51,467 nt of DNA. Origin: Sediminibacterium salmoneum NBRC 103935 (GTDB lineage: Bacteria > Bacteroidota > Bacteroidia > Chitinophagales > Chitinophagaceae). The notes under the pieces are model-generated. The model searched no databases, was not told the origin of the DNA, and saw only the letters and a program-made list of their open reading frames with translations. This document shows positions 9,106-17,423 of this stretch, in pieces (within the stretch, counting starts at the first letter, position 1; each line of letters begins with the position of its first letter). The position numbers and the translations under genes are program-made. The stretch is from assembly GCF_000511175.1 (NCBI RefSeq), contig NZ_KI866530.1, forward strand, positions 3,195,364-3,246,830, written 5' to 3'.

Positions 9106-9237
9106 CGCTAACAGGCGTTTGGCAAAAAAGCGGGTTCAGTGGTTAATTGACCATTCTACCTCGTATCAACTTTTGTGCTGGGTTGACAGTTTAGTGCTTC
9201 GAAATCCGCTTCTTCGCCAAGCGCCAAACCGTTATGG
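9106..9237 (+). other. attC1 (short family)
   Basis: Closes C1. R'' CGCTAAC at 9106-9112, 3' core GTTATGG at 9231-9237. The interior is close to attC0. C1 starts GTTAGCGGTTATGCT (split by intron 1); the reverse complement of its pre-attC bases is GTTAGCGGTTTGTGCT. Confidence 0.9.
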
Positions 9238-9283
9238 GCAAGCGGGTTTGACCACTCCAATAAAATTTCAGACGATTTATAAA

Positions 9284-9565
9284 ATGAGCGAACGAAGAAA
9301 ACAAATAATAGAAACTATTGAAAATCTTATCGAAGCAAGAGATATGATTTTCACTCAAATAGTAAACTTAGCAATGTCTGGGGAAATTAAACATTTAGAA
9401 AATGCTTTTGATATTGGAGATGAATATGGTTTTGTGCTTTCTCACTTTGAAGACCTTGAAGATCAAAATGTTCAAATATTAGTTACACTTTGCAAAAAAG
9501 CTGAAGAAACAATCTTCTCAATAATGAATATAAATGGCATTAATGAAAATGAAGTAAGCCTATGA
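9284..9565 (+). CDS. Small helical protein of unknown function (C2, first gene)
   Basis: About 93 residues, beginning MSERRKQIIETIENLIEARD. The reading frame stays open back through attC1, but the first ATG after the cassette start is at 9284, so the upstream part is not coding. It is predominantly helical and acidic (DIGDEYGFVLSHFEDLEDQ). It overlaps the next gene by four bases (ATGA), giving a two-gene cassette. A small acidic partner before a larger protein fits a toxin-antitoxin-like or two-subunit defence arrangement, but nothing in the sequence proves this. Confidence 0.65.
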   Translation: MSERRKQIIETIENLIEARDMIFTQIVNLAMSGEIKHLENAFDIGDEYGFVLSHFEDLEDQNVQILVTLCKKAEETIFSIMNINGINENEVSL

Positions 9566-10098
9566 AAACTATTAATGACATAGACATTACTGATGAATAT
9601 TTGAAAAACGAAAAATATAGCTTTCAACTTGTACTAACGAAAAAACTTGACTCCATTTCATCTGATTTTAACCAAGAAATAATTAATGAAATTGTATTGT
9701 GGAAAGTAAATCGATATACTGAATTAGAGATTGATACTCTTTTGTTATTAAATACAATTAGAAAAGATGATGAAATTCTAAATACAAGCTTAACAAAACA
9801 AATCTTAGAACAGTTATTAATAACGAAAGGAATACAACTCCCAATGGCTTCTACAATTTTGCGATTTAAAAATCCGAAACTCTATCAAATCATTGACCAG
9901 AGAGTTTTTAGATTTATATACGGAGAAAATATGCCTAAATATTTCGGTTCAATCGAATCACAAATAGTTCTTTATCTAGAGTATTTGGAAAAACTAAAAA
10001 ATATCTGCGAGGAGAAGCAAATCAACTTTGAACTTTCGGATAGGATTATCTACGAACTTGACAAAGAATATAATAAAGACGAAAAAATCAAATATTAA
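9562..10098 (+). CDS. HhH/OGG-like protein of unknown function (C2, second gene)
   Basis: 178 residues. The central segment (LITKGIQLPMASTILRFKN followed by PKLYQIIDQRVFRFIYG) resembles a helix-hairpin-helix plus conserved Asp pattern seen in uncharacterised OGG/HhH-GPD-like proteins, in which a glycine-rich turn is followed by YPIID-type residues. If the similarity holds it would bind DNA; the N-terminal helical half is unlike a full glycosylase and the protein is short, so enzymatic activity is uncertain. Translationally coupled to the preceding small gene. Confidence 0.55.
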   Translation: MKTINDIDITDEYLKNEKYSFQLVLTKKLDSISSDFNQEIINEIVLWKVNRYTELEIDTLLLLNTIRKDDEILNTSLTKQILEQLLITKGIQLPMASTILRFKNPKLYQIIDQRVFRFIYGENMPKYFGSIESQIVLYLEYLEKLKNICEEKQINFELSDRIIYELDKEYNKDEKIKY

Positions 10099-10108
10099 TA
10101 CCGCCAGC

Positions 10109-10274
10109 ACATAACAAAAGGCTTTACGCAAGTTGGAGGTTAAGCAATGGCCTATCAGCTTTGGTATTTCAAATGAGCTTCAGTAATTTGGCTTTAATAA
10201 ATCGAGTCTTTAGTGGCCAAGCCAGCAGTAGTAACACGGATTATCCAACCAGCGTAAAGCCACGGACGTTAGCG
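10109..10274 (+). other. attC2 (166-bp family)
   Basis: Closes C2 (9232-10268). R'' ACATAAC at 10109-10115; arm GGCTTTACGC pairs with GCGTAAAGCC; 3' core GTTAGCG at 10268-10274. C2 starts GTTATGGGCAAGCGGG; the reverse complement of its pre-attC bases is GTTATGTGCTGGCGGTA. The 148 bp between the core and the next gene hold only an AT-rich leader with no clear promoter. Confidence 0.9.
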
Positions 10275-10422
10275 GTAATTTTACCAAACAGAATGTTGAA
10301 CATAAAAAAATATAATCCGATGAAGCTATAAGTAACTGTTCAAAATATATAAACTTAAACCTTTTCATTGCTTTCAAAAAGTAATGGAATTTCCTATTAT
10401 TAACTTTTAAAAATTAGAAAAA

Positions 10423-11205
10423 ATGACACAGTTACAAATGATTAACAAAACAAAATCTATAGCTCAACAAGACGAAAATATTTCCGCTGTTTTTATGTAT
10501 GGTTCATTTACCAAAAACGAAGGAGACAAATATTCTGACATCGAATTTTACATCTTTGTAAAAAATAAAGAAAATTTCTCAGCAGAAAAATGGGTAAATC
10601 AAATTCATCCTGTGGCATTATATTTTACAAATGAATATGGAAGCGAAGTTGCTATTTTTGAGAATATGGTCAGAGGCGAATTTCATTTTTTAAAAACGGA
10701 GGAAATTGAAATTATCAAATCTTGGGACGGAATTGTTGCATTTAGCGATTTTGACCAAATGAACCTAATCGACAAAGACGGACATTTAACGAAAACACTA
10801 AATCAAATCAAAACGAAATCGCCCGAAAGAATAACAAATGAAAACATCTTGTGGTTAAGTCAATCATTACTGAATGTTATACTGACAACAAGCAACTTAA
10901 TTAAGCGAGAAGAATTTGCTCATGCTCATCATAGTTTATCAAATGTTCAGAAATATTTGCTTTGGCTTATTAGAGCAAGAACAAACAAAACCCAACATTG
11001 GGAAAGTCCAACTAAAAGTCTTGAAAAGGATATTGATACGACTTGGTATTTTGCGTATAAAACAGTAACATCGGATTTAAATCCTAAAAATATAATTTTA
11101 GCTTTTGAAAACTCATTAAATTTATCGGAAAAACTATTTGACGAACTAAATATTGAACCAAAAATGAAAGAAATCCTACATGAAATAAGAAAAAACTACC
11201 GCTAA
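10423..11205 (+). CDS. Lnu-type (lincosamide) nucleotidyltransferase-like protein
   Basis: 260-residue nucleotidyltransferase. The N-terminal motif MYGSFTKNEGDKYSDIEFYIFV is the GS-x(n)-D-x-[DE] NTP-transfer signature in the form typical of Lnu(F)/Lnu(B)-type enzymes, which inactivate lincosamides by adenylylating a hydroxyl group. The C-terminal half is the helical domain usual for the family. The length is close to that of Lnu proteins I know from Bacteroidota and from integron cassettes, so it is a plausible resistance cassette; the substrate is inferred. The stop codon TAA lies inside R'' of attC3, as in many compact cassettes. A related aminoglycoside nucleotidyltransferase cannot be excluded. 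Confidence 0.8.
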   Translation: MTQLQMINKTKSIAQQDENISAVFMYGSFTKNEGDKYSDIEFYIFVKNKENFSAEKWVNQIHPVALYFTNEYGSEVAIFENMVRGEFHFLKTEEIEIIKSWDGIVAFSDFDQMNLIDKDGHLTKTLNQIKTKSPERITNENILWLSQSLLNVILTTSNLIKREEFAHAHHSLSNVQKYLLWLIRARTNKTQHWESPTKSLEKDIDTTWYFAYKTVTSDLNPKNIILAFENSLNLSEKLFDELNIEPKMKEILHEIRKNYR

Positions 11206-11331
11206 CAAGGTATTGCCAAAAGCGGGGTTAATGTGCTAAATTCAAAGTTTGTGCTTCTACCAAAGTTTCTGCTTGGTTGACAGTGAATCGCTTCGATTTC
11301 CCCGCCTTCGGCAATACCCAAAACGTTATCT
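11200..11331 (+). other. attC3 (short family)
   Basis: Closes C3 (10269-11325). R'' CGCTAAC 11200-11206 overlaps the stop codon of the nucleotidyltransferase. Arm GGTATTGCC pairs with GGCAATACC. 3' core GTTATCT 11325-11331, preceded by AACGT as at the intron-bearing sites. C3 starts GTTAGCGGTAATTTT; the reverse complement of its pre-attC bases is GTTAGCGGTAGTTTT. Confidence 0.92.
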
Positions 11332-11370
11332 GCTATACTGGAAGACCGAATAAACGCAGGAAATAATTCC

Positions 11371-11487
11371 TATATTTGCAGACCAAAATCTAAACGACAA
11401 AAATGTAAAATAAAATTTCTTTCAGACAATTAAAGACGTTGAGCCACAAAGTGGTTAGACTATTTCGTAATCTTTAAAGAAAGAAAT
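11371..11487 (+). promoter_or_regulatory. Leader with possible attenuator of the ABC-F gene
   Basis: TATATTTG at 11371-11378 fits a -7 box (no good -33 seen). The leader holds ATGTAA, a start-stop mini-ORF, at 11403-11408. ATTTCTTTC at 11415-11423 is perfectly complementary to GAAAGAAAT at 11479-11487, directly before the ATG at 11489, and so could hide the purine-rich RBS. A small hairpin CCAC/GTGG lies between. This resembles leaders of inducible ABC-F resistance genes; function is inferred. Confidence 0.5.
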
Positions 11488-11488
11488 A

Positions 11489-13075
11489 ATGCTTATTTTA
11501 CAAAACATTTCATACACACATTCCAACAAAAATCTGTTGTTTGACGCTATCAATCTAACAGTAAATCGACAAGAAAAAATAGCCTTAATTGGTAATAACG
11601 GTTCAGGTAAATCTACTTTACTGAAAATTATTGCAAAGGAATTACAGCCTGTTGATGGACTAATAAATTCGCTGGCAGAACCTTATTACGTGCCACAAAT
11701 TTTTGGGCAATACAATCATTTAACCGTTGCACAGGCGTTACGAATTGAAGATAAATTGAACGCCCTGAAAGAAATTTTGAATGGAAATACTTCCGAAGAT
11801 AATTTCAATGTGTTGAATGACGATTGGACGATTGAAGACCGTTGTACCGAAGCTCTAAACTATTGGCAACTTAATAATTTGGACTTATCGCAAAAAATGG
11901 AAACATTAAGCGGTGGACAAAAAACGAAGGTTTTTTTGGCTGGTATTTCTATTCATCAACCCGAATTGGTATTGCTAGACGAGCCAAGTAATCATTTAGA
12001 CGTTACAGGCAGACAACTTTTATATGATTTTATTCAAACTACGAAAAGCACTATAATTGTAGTAAGTCACGACCGAAAATTATTGTACTTGTTGAACACC
12101 GTTTGCGAGTTGAGCAAACACGGCATTAAAGTTTATGGTGGCAATTATGAATTTTATTCCGAACAAAAACTAATCGAAAAGAACGCTTTAAATCAGGATT
12201 TGCAAAGCAAGGAAAAAGCGTTGCGAAAAGCCAAAGAAAAAGAGCGGGAAACAGCAGAGCGACAACATAAATTGGACAGCAGAGGAAAAGCCAAGCAAGA
12301 AAAAGCAGGCGTTGCCAAAATAATGATGAACACCTTGCGAAACAATGCTGAAAATAGTACGTCAAAAATGAAAGGCGTTCACGCTGAAAAAATTGGTGGA
12401 ATTTCGCAAGAGTTACAAGAATTGCGTTCCACTTTGCCCGACATTGATAAAATGAAATTTGGCTTTGATAATTCTAATTTACACAAAGGCAAAATATTAT
12501 TTAATGCAACTGAAATTAATTGCAGTTACAACAATCAATTGCTTTGGAAAGACAATTTTACTTTTCAAATTACAAGTGGCGAACGTCTTGCTTTGAGAGG
12601 TTTGAATGGTTCGGGAAAGACAACTTTAATCAAAATAATTTTAGGAAAATTAGAACCACAAATAGGAACAGTTTATAGAGCAGAAAATAAATCTGTTTAC
12701 ATTGACCAAGATTATTCGCTTATTGACAACCGATTAAAAGTTTACGAACAAGCTCAACAGTTCAATACGACTGCATTGCAAGAACACGAAATTAAAATAA
12801 GGCTCAACCGTTTTTTGTTCGGTAAAGACGATTGGGATAAAACTTGCAATGCACTAAGTGGTGGCGAAAAAATGCGTTTAATGCTTTGTTGTTTAACCAT
12901 CGGCAATCAATCGCCTGACCTCATTATATTGGACGAACCAACAAATAATTTAGACATTCAAAACATAGAAATATTGACATTAGCAATTAACGAATACGAA
13001 GGAACATTGATTGTCGTTTCCCACGATGAAACTTTTTTGGAGCAGACAAAAATAAACCTGACAATTCAACTCTGA
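11489..13075 (+). CDS. ABC-F ribosome-associated ATPase
   Basis: 528-residue protein with two ATP-binding cassettes and no membrane segments, the hallmark of ABC-F. Domain 1: Walker A GNNGSGKST (about residues 37-45), LSGGQ near 140, LLDEPSNHLD. A charged linker follows (about 225-300, rich in K/E/R/Q). Domain 2: GLNGSGKTT, LSGGEK, ILDEPTNNLD. ABC-F proteins bind the ribosomal E site; some displace antibiotics (ARE type), others are housekeeping translation factors. Presence in a single-gene cassette beside an Lnu-type gene and an attenuator-like leader suggest a resistance role, which I infer. The second Walker A T differs little from the family, so both sites may be active. Confidence 0.88.
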   Translation: MLILQNISYTHSNKNLLFDAINLTVNRQEKIALIGNNGSGKSTLLKIIAKELQPVDGLINSLAEPYYVPQIFGQYNHLTVAQALRIEDKLNALKEILNGNTSEDNFNVLNDDWTIEDRCTEALNYWQLNNLDLSQKMETLSGGQKTKVFLAGISIHQPELVLLDEPSNHLDVTGRQLLYDFIQTTKSTIIVVSHDRKLLYLLNTVCELSKHGIKVYGGNYEFYSEQKLIEKNALNQDLQSKEKALRKAKEKERETAERQHKLDSRGKAKQEKAGVAKIMMNTLRNNAENSTSKMKGVHAEKIGGISQELQELRSTLPDIDKMKFGFDNSNLHKGKILFNATEINCSYNNQLLWKDNFTFQITSGERLALRGLNGSGKTTLIKIILGKLEPQIGTVYRAENKSVYIDQDYSLIDNRLKVYEQAQQFNTTALQEHEIKIRLNRFLFGKDDWDKTCNALSGGEKMRLMLCCLTIGNQSPDLIILDEPTNNLDIQNIEILTLAINEYEGTLIVVSHDETFLEQTKINLTIQL

Positions 13076-13087
13076 CAGAAGTACAGC

Positions 13088-13219
13088 AGATAACATCGGT
13101 TTTGCGTAATGGCGGGTTTAGTGCTTCGTATGAAACTTTTTGCTAAATTTGAAGTTCGTGCTTCGCATCAACATTTGTGCTGAAAATCCGCCACTACGCA
13201 AAGCCGAGAACCGTTATAT
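13088..13219 (+). other. attC4 (short family)
   Basis: Closes C4 (11326-13213). R'' AGATAAC 13088-13094; arm CGGTTTTGCGTA pairs with TACGCAAAGCCG; 3' core GTTATAT 13213-13219. C4 starts GTTATCTGCTATAC; the reverse complement of its pre-attC bases is GTTATCTGCTGTAC. Confidence 0.92.
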
Positions 13220-13263
13220 GCCATTTGGCGCAAACCCACAATAGAAATGAAAAAGTATTGTAA

Positions 13264-14115
13264 ATGGAAATAAAATCACTTGGAAAAATAGACTTTGAAA
13301 CAATATTTGTAGCATTTAGTAAGGCATTTGCCGACTATGAAATGCAAATAAACGCCAACGAACTCATAACTCTGTGCAAAAGGCGTGGCTTTGATCCGGA
13401 TTTATCCTTTGCAGCATTTGAGGAAGAAAATATTGTGGCATTTACCTTGAATGGAATTGGAAACTTTTACGGAACAAAAATGGCTTACGACACCGGGACA
13501 GGGACACTTAAAAATTATAGGGGTCAAGGTTTAGCCACAAAAATATTTGACTACTCAATACCGTTTTTAAAAGAGGCCAATATCAAACATTATCTGTTAG
13601 AAGTTTTGCAACATAATACGAAAGCTGTTTCCATTTATCGAAAAATCGGTTTTAAAGTTACTCGTGAGTTAAATTATTTCGTTTGGAAAAATGAAGAAAT
13701 TAAGGATGAAATTAAAAACACTGGAACACGCTATCAAATAGAACTATTTGATAGTAATCAATATGATTCAATTTCTGATTTTTGGGATTTTTCTCCTTCT
13801 TGGCAGAATAGTTTTGAATCAATTAATAGAATGAGAGAAGACTTTATAAATTTAGGCGTATTTGAAGGCAAAAAAATAATAGGATATTGCATTTTTGAGC
13901 CTAATTCTGGAGATATCACTCAAATTGCTGTTGACAAAGCTCACAGAAGGAAAGGTATTGCTTCGTTATTGCTTCAAGAAGTTAGCAAACTCAATAAGAA
14001 TACTAAAACAAAACTAATAAACACAGATATTGCCTGTAGTTCAATTGTAGATTTTTTAAAGACAAAAAATATTGAGATAACAGGTAGACAGTTTGAGATG
14101 ATTAAAGATATATAA
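13264..14115 (+). CDS. Double GNAT-domain N-acetyltransferase
   Basis: 283 residues with two GNAT folds. The first domain has the acetyl-CoA loop NYRGQGLATKIFD (near residue 84) followed by ALEVLQHN-like strand and SIYRKIGFKV. The second has DKAHRRKGIASLLLQEVSK near residue 216 (R/Q-x-x-G-x-G/A). GNATs transfer acetyl from acetyl-CoA to amines on small molecules or proteins. Tandem GNATs include mycothiol synthase-like and aminoglycoside-modifying forms, so substrate is open; its position between an ABC-F gene and other resistance-like cassettes allows but does not show a drug-modifying role. Confidence 0.82.
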   Translation: MEIKSLGKIDFETIFVAFSKAFADYEMQINANELITLCKRRGFDPDLSFAAFEEENIVAFTLNGIGNFYGTKMAYDTGTGTLKNYRGQGLATKIFDYSIPFLKEANIKHYLLEVLQHNTKAVSIYRKIGFKVTRELNYFVWKNEEIKDEIKNTGTRYQIELFDSNQYDSISDFWDFSPSWQNSFESINRMREDFINLGVFEGKKIIGYCIFEPNSGDITQIAVDKAHRRKGIASLLLQEVSKLNKNTKTKLINTDIACSSIVDFLKTKNIEITGRQFEMIKDI

Positions 14116-14120
14116 ACGGC

Positions 14121-14252
14121 ATATAACACGGGTTTGGCAAAAGTGGCGGTTCAGTGCTCCGCAGACACATTTGTGGTTAATCAAAGTTTGGTTCTCCGCA
14201 TCAACATTTGTGGTGAAAATCGCCACCTTCGCCAAGCCCGAAACCGTTATCA
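14121..14252 (+). other. attC5 (short family)
   Basis: Closes C5 (13214-14246). R'' ATATAAC 14121-14127; arm CGGGTTTGGC pairs with GCCAAGCCCG; 3' core GTTATCA 14246-14252. C5 starts GTTATATGCCATTT; the reverse complement of its pre-attC bases is GTTATATGCCGTTT. Confidence 0.92.
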
Positions 14253-14434
14253 GCTACTCAGCTGCAGCGCAGATCCTGGCTGTAGGTTTGGTTAACTTGG
14301 GCAAAAGAGCGAATGATTTTTCAAGGTGGTTTTAATCAAATCAGCTATTGAACAAGGCCAAACAATATAGCAGTATTATTATTGGAGTCTCTAACAATTT
14401 CTTTAGAGCGATTAATATAAATTCAATGAGCAGC
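14247..14434. other. Cassette C6 body, no gene seen
   Basis: 188 bp between attC5 and attC6 with no credible ORF on either strand. A near-identical copy is C14 at 25283-25470; the complete cassettes are both 348 bp. I see only a handful of base differences between them. Conservation of an ORF-less insert suggests a promoter, small RNA, or simple cassette duplication; I cannot tell which. Confidence 0.7.
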
Positions 14435-14595
14435 TTATAACAAAAGGCTTTACGCAATTTGGGCTTCATCAATGGCCCATCAGCTTTGGTAGTGCTAATC
14501 AACTTCAGTAATTTGGCTTTCAGCTAATCGAGTTTTTTAGTGGCCAAGCCAGCAGTAGTAACAACTATTCCCAACCTGCGTTAAGCCTCGAACGT
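14435..14595 (+). other. attC6 (166-bp family), interrupted by intron copy 2
   Basis: Closes C6. R'' TTATAAC 14435-14441; arm GGCTTTACGC with GCGTTAAGCC; 3' core split after GT at 14595, resuming TGTGT at 16478. C6 starts GTTATCAGCTACTCA; the reverse complement of its pre-attC bases is GTTATAAGCTGCTCA. Confidence 0.9.
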
Positions 14596-16477
14596 GTGTG
14601 ACTTGAATTAAACATTATTGAGATTAATGTTTAAATGCTGTAAAACAGATGGAAGAATTTCTCTGATAATAGCGAGAAATTATGGTCTTCCGAAGACGAC
14701 TTTCTGGAGTAGTTTTCAAACCACTTTATGCTGCAATAATTGGAAACGATTTTGTAGTGAGCGATAAAGAAAAACAGGAACGATGATTTCTGTAGGTGCG
14801 TAATACAAGAGCTGAACGCAAGTGAACCAATGATGAAGCCTCGTAAGGGCAATAGCGATGTCGAAAGTAAGCAGTTACGTTTGTGTTTACGAATAGAGTG
14901 TAATGGATACCAGATTATAGGTTACACGGCATCCGGGGTTAAGTTGGCAGGACTGTATTATAGGCTGTTTTATGGAACAAGTGAAGTCATTGTTGTTTTG
15001 TAAAATCGAAAGAGGAACAAACGCTTTTGGATGAGGCGAAGCAATGGCGGCAGACTTAATCATAGTAGTGAGGAAACTTAAGAAACTAAGTGGAGCGAAG
15101 GATTAAGCTTGTTTAGTTATCAAAACCAATTTACAACCAGGAATGGGATGACAGATTATTTTGAGACAAAATCACAACCAATTACCAAGTTAATGGTGTG
15201 GCAGGCTTACAAGAAAGTAAGAGCCAATCACGGGAGTGCTGGCATAGATGGTATGACATGGGGATATGTAGACAAGAATGCATATAGATTATTATACAAG
15301 CTATGGAACAGACTTTCTTCAGGATCGTATTTTCCAGTACCTGTTCGCCAAGTTGCTATTGCAAAGAAAGATGGTGGAATAAGAAGTTTAGGCATTCCGA
15401 CTATCATGGACCGCATAGCACAACAAGTTGTCAAGCAACATTTAGAATTGCAGGTGGAACCCGTTTTTCATGAGGGGTCATACGGATATCGACCCAATCG
15501 AAGCTGTCACGATGCTGTTGCAAAAGCCAACAGTAATTGTTTTAATCACGATTTTGTGATAGACATTGACATACAAGGCTTCTTCGATACCATTAACCAT
15601 GAACTATTAATGAATGCGGTTGCACATTTCTGCAAAGATAAATGGGTACATTTGTATGTAGAGAGATGGTTAAAAGCGGGAATAATAGAGCAGGATGGCA
15701 AAGCCACAAGAACTGTGTTGGGTACACCACAAGGTGGAGTAATTAGTCCGTTATTAGCAAATATTTTTCTACATGTAGTATTTGATGGATGGATGGCAAA
15801 GGAGCATCCCGAGAAGCCATTTGAACGATATGCAGACGATATAGTAGTTCATTGCAAGACGGAGAAACAAGCAATATTTGTGCTTAACAAAATCAAGCAG
15901 AGAATGGAGAAGTGTAAACTAACCTTACACCCTTACAAAACAAGAATAGTCAATCTGAGAGGGTATTCAGAAAAGAAATACCCCAAAGGCTTTGACTTTT
16001 TAGGATTCACTATACGCCCCAATTGTGTAAAGTTTAAAGAAAAGGTTTTGATTGTTCCAAGCATCTTCATAAGTACTAAATCCAGGACTAGTTTACTGGA
16101 AAAGTTTAAAGATTGGAATATACACAAGCGGCGAAAACCACTTGTAACTATAGCCCAATATTTAACACCACAAATACGGGGAATCATGAATTACTTTCAT
16201 AAGTTCTCAAGTGGTCATATGAACTATGTCTGGAAACAATTAAATGCGAGACTATTAAAATGGGTTAAATGGGAAAAGGATTTGGGGGTAAGAGCAGCAG
16301 TTAAATGGTTGCAAATACAATACAAACTCAACCCTTATTTATTCCCACACTGGCAAGTGGCACATCCGTAAGTTATAATTAACTTGTGATTTATAAACAA
16401 GAAGAGCCGTGTGATGGGAGACTATCAAGCACGGTTCCGTGAGAACGTAAGGGTGAAAATCCCTTGCGTGACTCGAT
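14596..16477 (+). mobile_element. Group IIC intron copy 2 inserted in attC6
   Basis: 1882 nt, the same length, termini and position within the attC core (GT/T) as copy 1; 5' exon AACGT, domain V before the 3' end. The 3' exon continues TGTGTGTCACC, the start of C7. Confidence 0.93.
15109..16371 (+). CDS. ltrA: Group II intron reverse transcriptase/maturase, copy 2
   Basis: 420 residues, identical in protein sequence to copy 1 (YADD at 241-244, maturase region C-terminal, no HNH). TTG start. Intact, so potentially active in retrohoming. Confidence 0.95.
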   Translation: MFSYQNQFTTRNGMTDYFETKSQPITKLMVWQAYKKVRANHGSAGIDGMTWGYVDKNAYRLLYKLWNRLSSGSYFPVPVRQVAIAKKDGGIRSLGIPTIMDRIAQQVVKQHLELQVEPVFHEGSYGYRPNRSCHDAVAKANSNCFNHDFVIDIDIQGFFDTINHELLMNAVAHFCKDKWVHLYVERWLKAGIIEQDGKATRTVLGTPQGGVISPLLANIFLHVVFDGWMAKEHPEKPFERYADDIVVHCKTEKQAIFVLNKIKQRMEKCKLTLHPYKTRIVNLRGYSEKKYPKGFDFLGFTIRPNCVKFKEKVLIVPSIFISTKSRTSLLEKFKDWNIHKRRKPLVTIAQYLTPQIRGIMNYFHKFSSGHMNYVWKQLNARLLKWVKWEKDLGVRAAVKWLQIQYKLNPYLFPHWQVAHP

Positions 16478-16508
16478 TGTGTGTCACCGTATTTGAATAC
16501 TCCAAAAC

Positions 16509-17213
16509 ATGAGAATCATTACATGGAACTGTAACATGGCATTTAGGAACAAAGCTGAATTCATTTTGCAGTATCAGCCAGACATTCTAATTATCCAAGA
16601 ATGCGAGCATCCAGATAAAATAATTTTTAAAGGAGATCTACCAAAGCCGACAGATACATATTGGTTCGGACACAATCAAAACAAAGGACTCGCTGTTTTT
16701 TCTTACGGCGGACTAAAAATCAAACTGCTTGACCACAACCCAGAGTTCAAATATATTTTACCTCTTAAAATTCATAGCGGGAATTTAAGTTGGACACTTT
16801 TCGCTATTTGGGCTCAGAAACCTGAACACCATGACTGTTATACAGAACAAGTTTGGAATGCTGTACATTATTATAGTAATATACTCAAAGGAGATAACAT
16901 AATTCTTGCAGGTGACTTCAATAGCAACACAATTTGGGACAAACCCAAACGTATTTACAATCATTCGAATCTTGTAGAACTTTTAAATTCTAAAAGCATC
17001 TTTAGTACTTATCATCATTATCATAATCAGGCTCAAGGCAAGGAAAGAGATAGTACTCTTTTTATGCATAGAAAATTTGACAGACCTTATCATATTGATT
17101 ATTGCTTTGTATCACAGAACCTTATCGACAAAGTTAAAAATGTAGAAATTGGAACTTATGATGCTTGGACAAAATACAGCGACCATAAACCTTTAATTGT
17201 TGACTTTAACTAA
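16509..17213 (+). CDS. Endonuclease/exonuclease/phosphatase (EEP) family protein
   Basis: 234 residues with the EEP motifs in order: TWNCN near the N-terminus, DILIIQECE (metal-binding Glu), ILAGDFNSN (Asp/Asn pair), HIDYCFVSQNL, and YSDHKPLIVDF (catalytic Asp-His) at the C-terminus. All key residues appear intact, so it should be a Mg-dependent phosphodiesterase on DNA, RNA or a phospho-metabolite. No signal peptide. It is the only gene of C7 and starts just 16 bases after attC6 and the intron, so read-through from outside could drive it. Substrate unknown. Confidence 0.87.
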   Translation: MRIITWNCNMAFRNKAEFILQYQPDILIIQECEHPDKIIFKGDLPKPTDTYWFGHNQNKGLAVFSYGGLKIKLLDHNPEFKYILPLKIHSGNLSWTLFAIWAQKPEHHDCYTEQVWNAVHYYSNILKGDNIILAGDFNSNTIWDKPKRIYNHSNLVELLNSKSIFSTYHHYHNQAQGKERDSTLFMHRKFDRPYHIDYCFVSQNLIDKVKNVEIGTYDAWTKYSDHKPLIVDFN

Positions 17214-17228
17214 GCAAAAAGGGCGAAC

Positions 17229-17395
17229 ACACAACATAAGGCTTTGCGCAATTTGGGCTTCCACTTTTGGCCATTCATCTTTTGGTATTGCTAATCAACT
17301 GTAGTAATTTGGCTTTAGCTTATCGCGTCAGTAGTGACCAAGCCAGCAATAGGATCACAGATTATCCAAACAGCGAAAAGCCTGGGACGTTAGCA
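17229..17395 (+). other. attC7 (166-bp family)
   Basis: Closes C7. R'' ACACAAC 17229-17235; arm AGGCTTTGCGC with GCGAAAAGCCT; 3' core GTTAGCA 17389-17395. C7 starts GTTGTGTGTCACCG; the reverse complement of its pre-attC bases is GTTGTGTGTTCGCCC. Confidence 0.9.
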
Positions 17396-17423
17396 GTAAT
17401 GCTTACCGACAGAGTAGAATGAA

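Noticed and set aside
9074..9283. Open frame running through attC1 into the C2 gene
   Set aside because: It reads across the attC palindrome and cassette junction; the first sensible start in the cassette is the ATG at 9284.
12126..12365. Cysteine/leucine-rich minus-strand ORF inside the ABC-F linker
   Set aside because: Antisense shadow of the charged, repetitive linker; no start signals.
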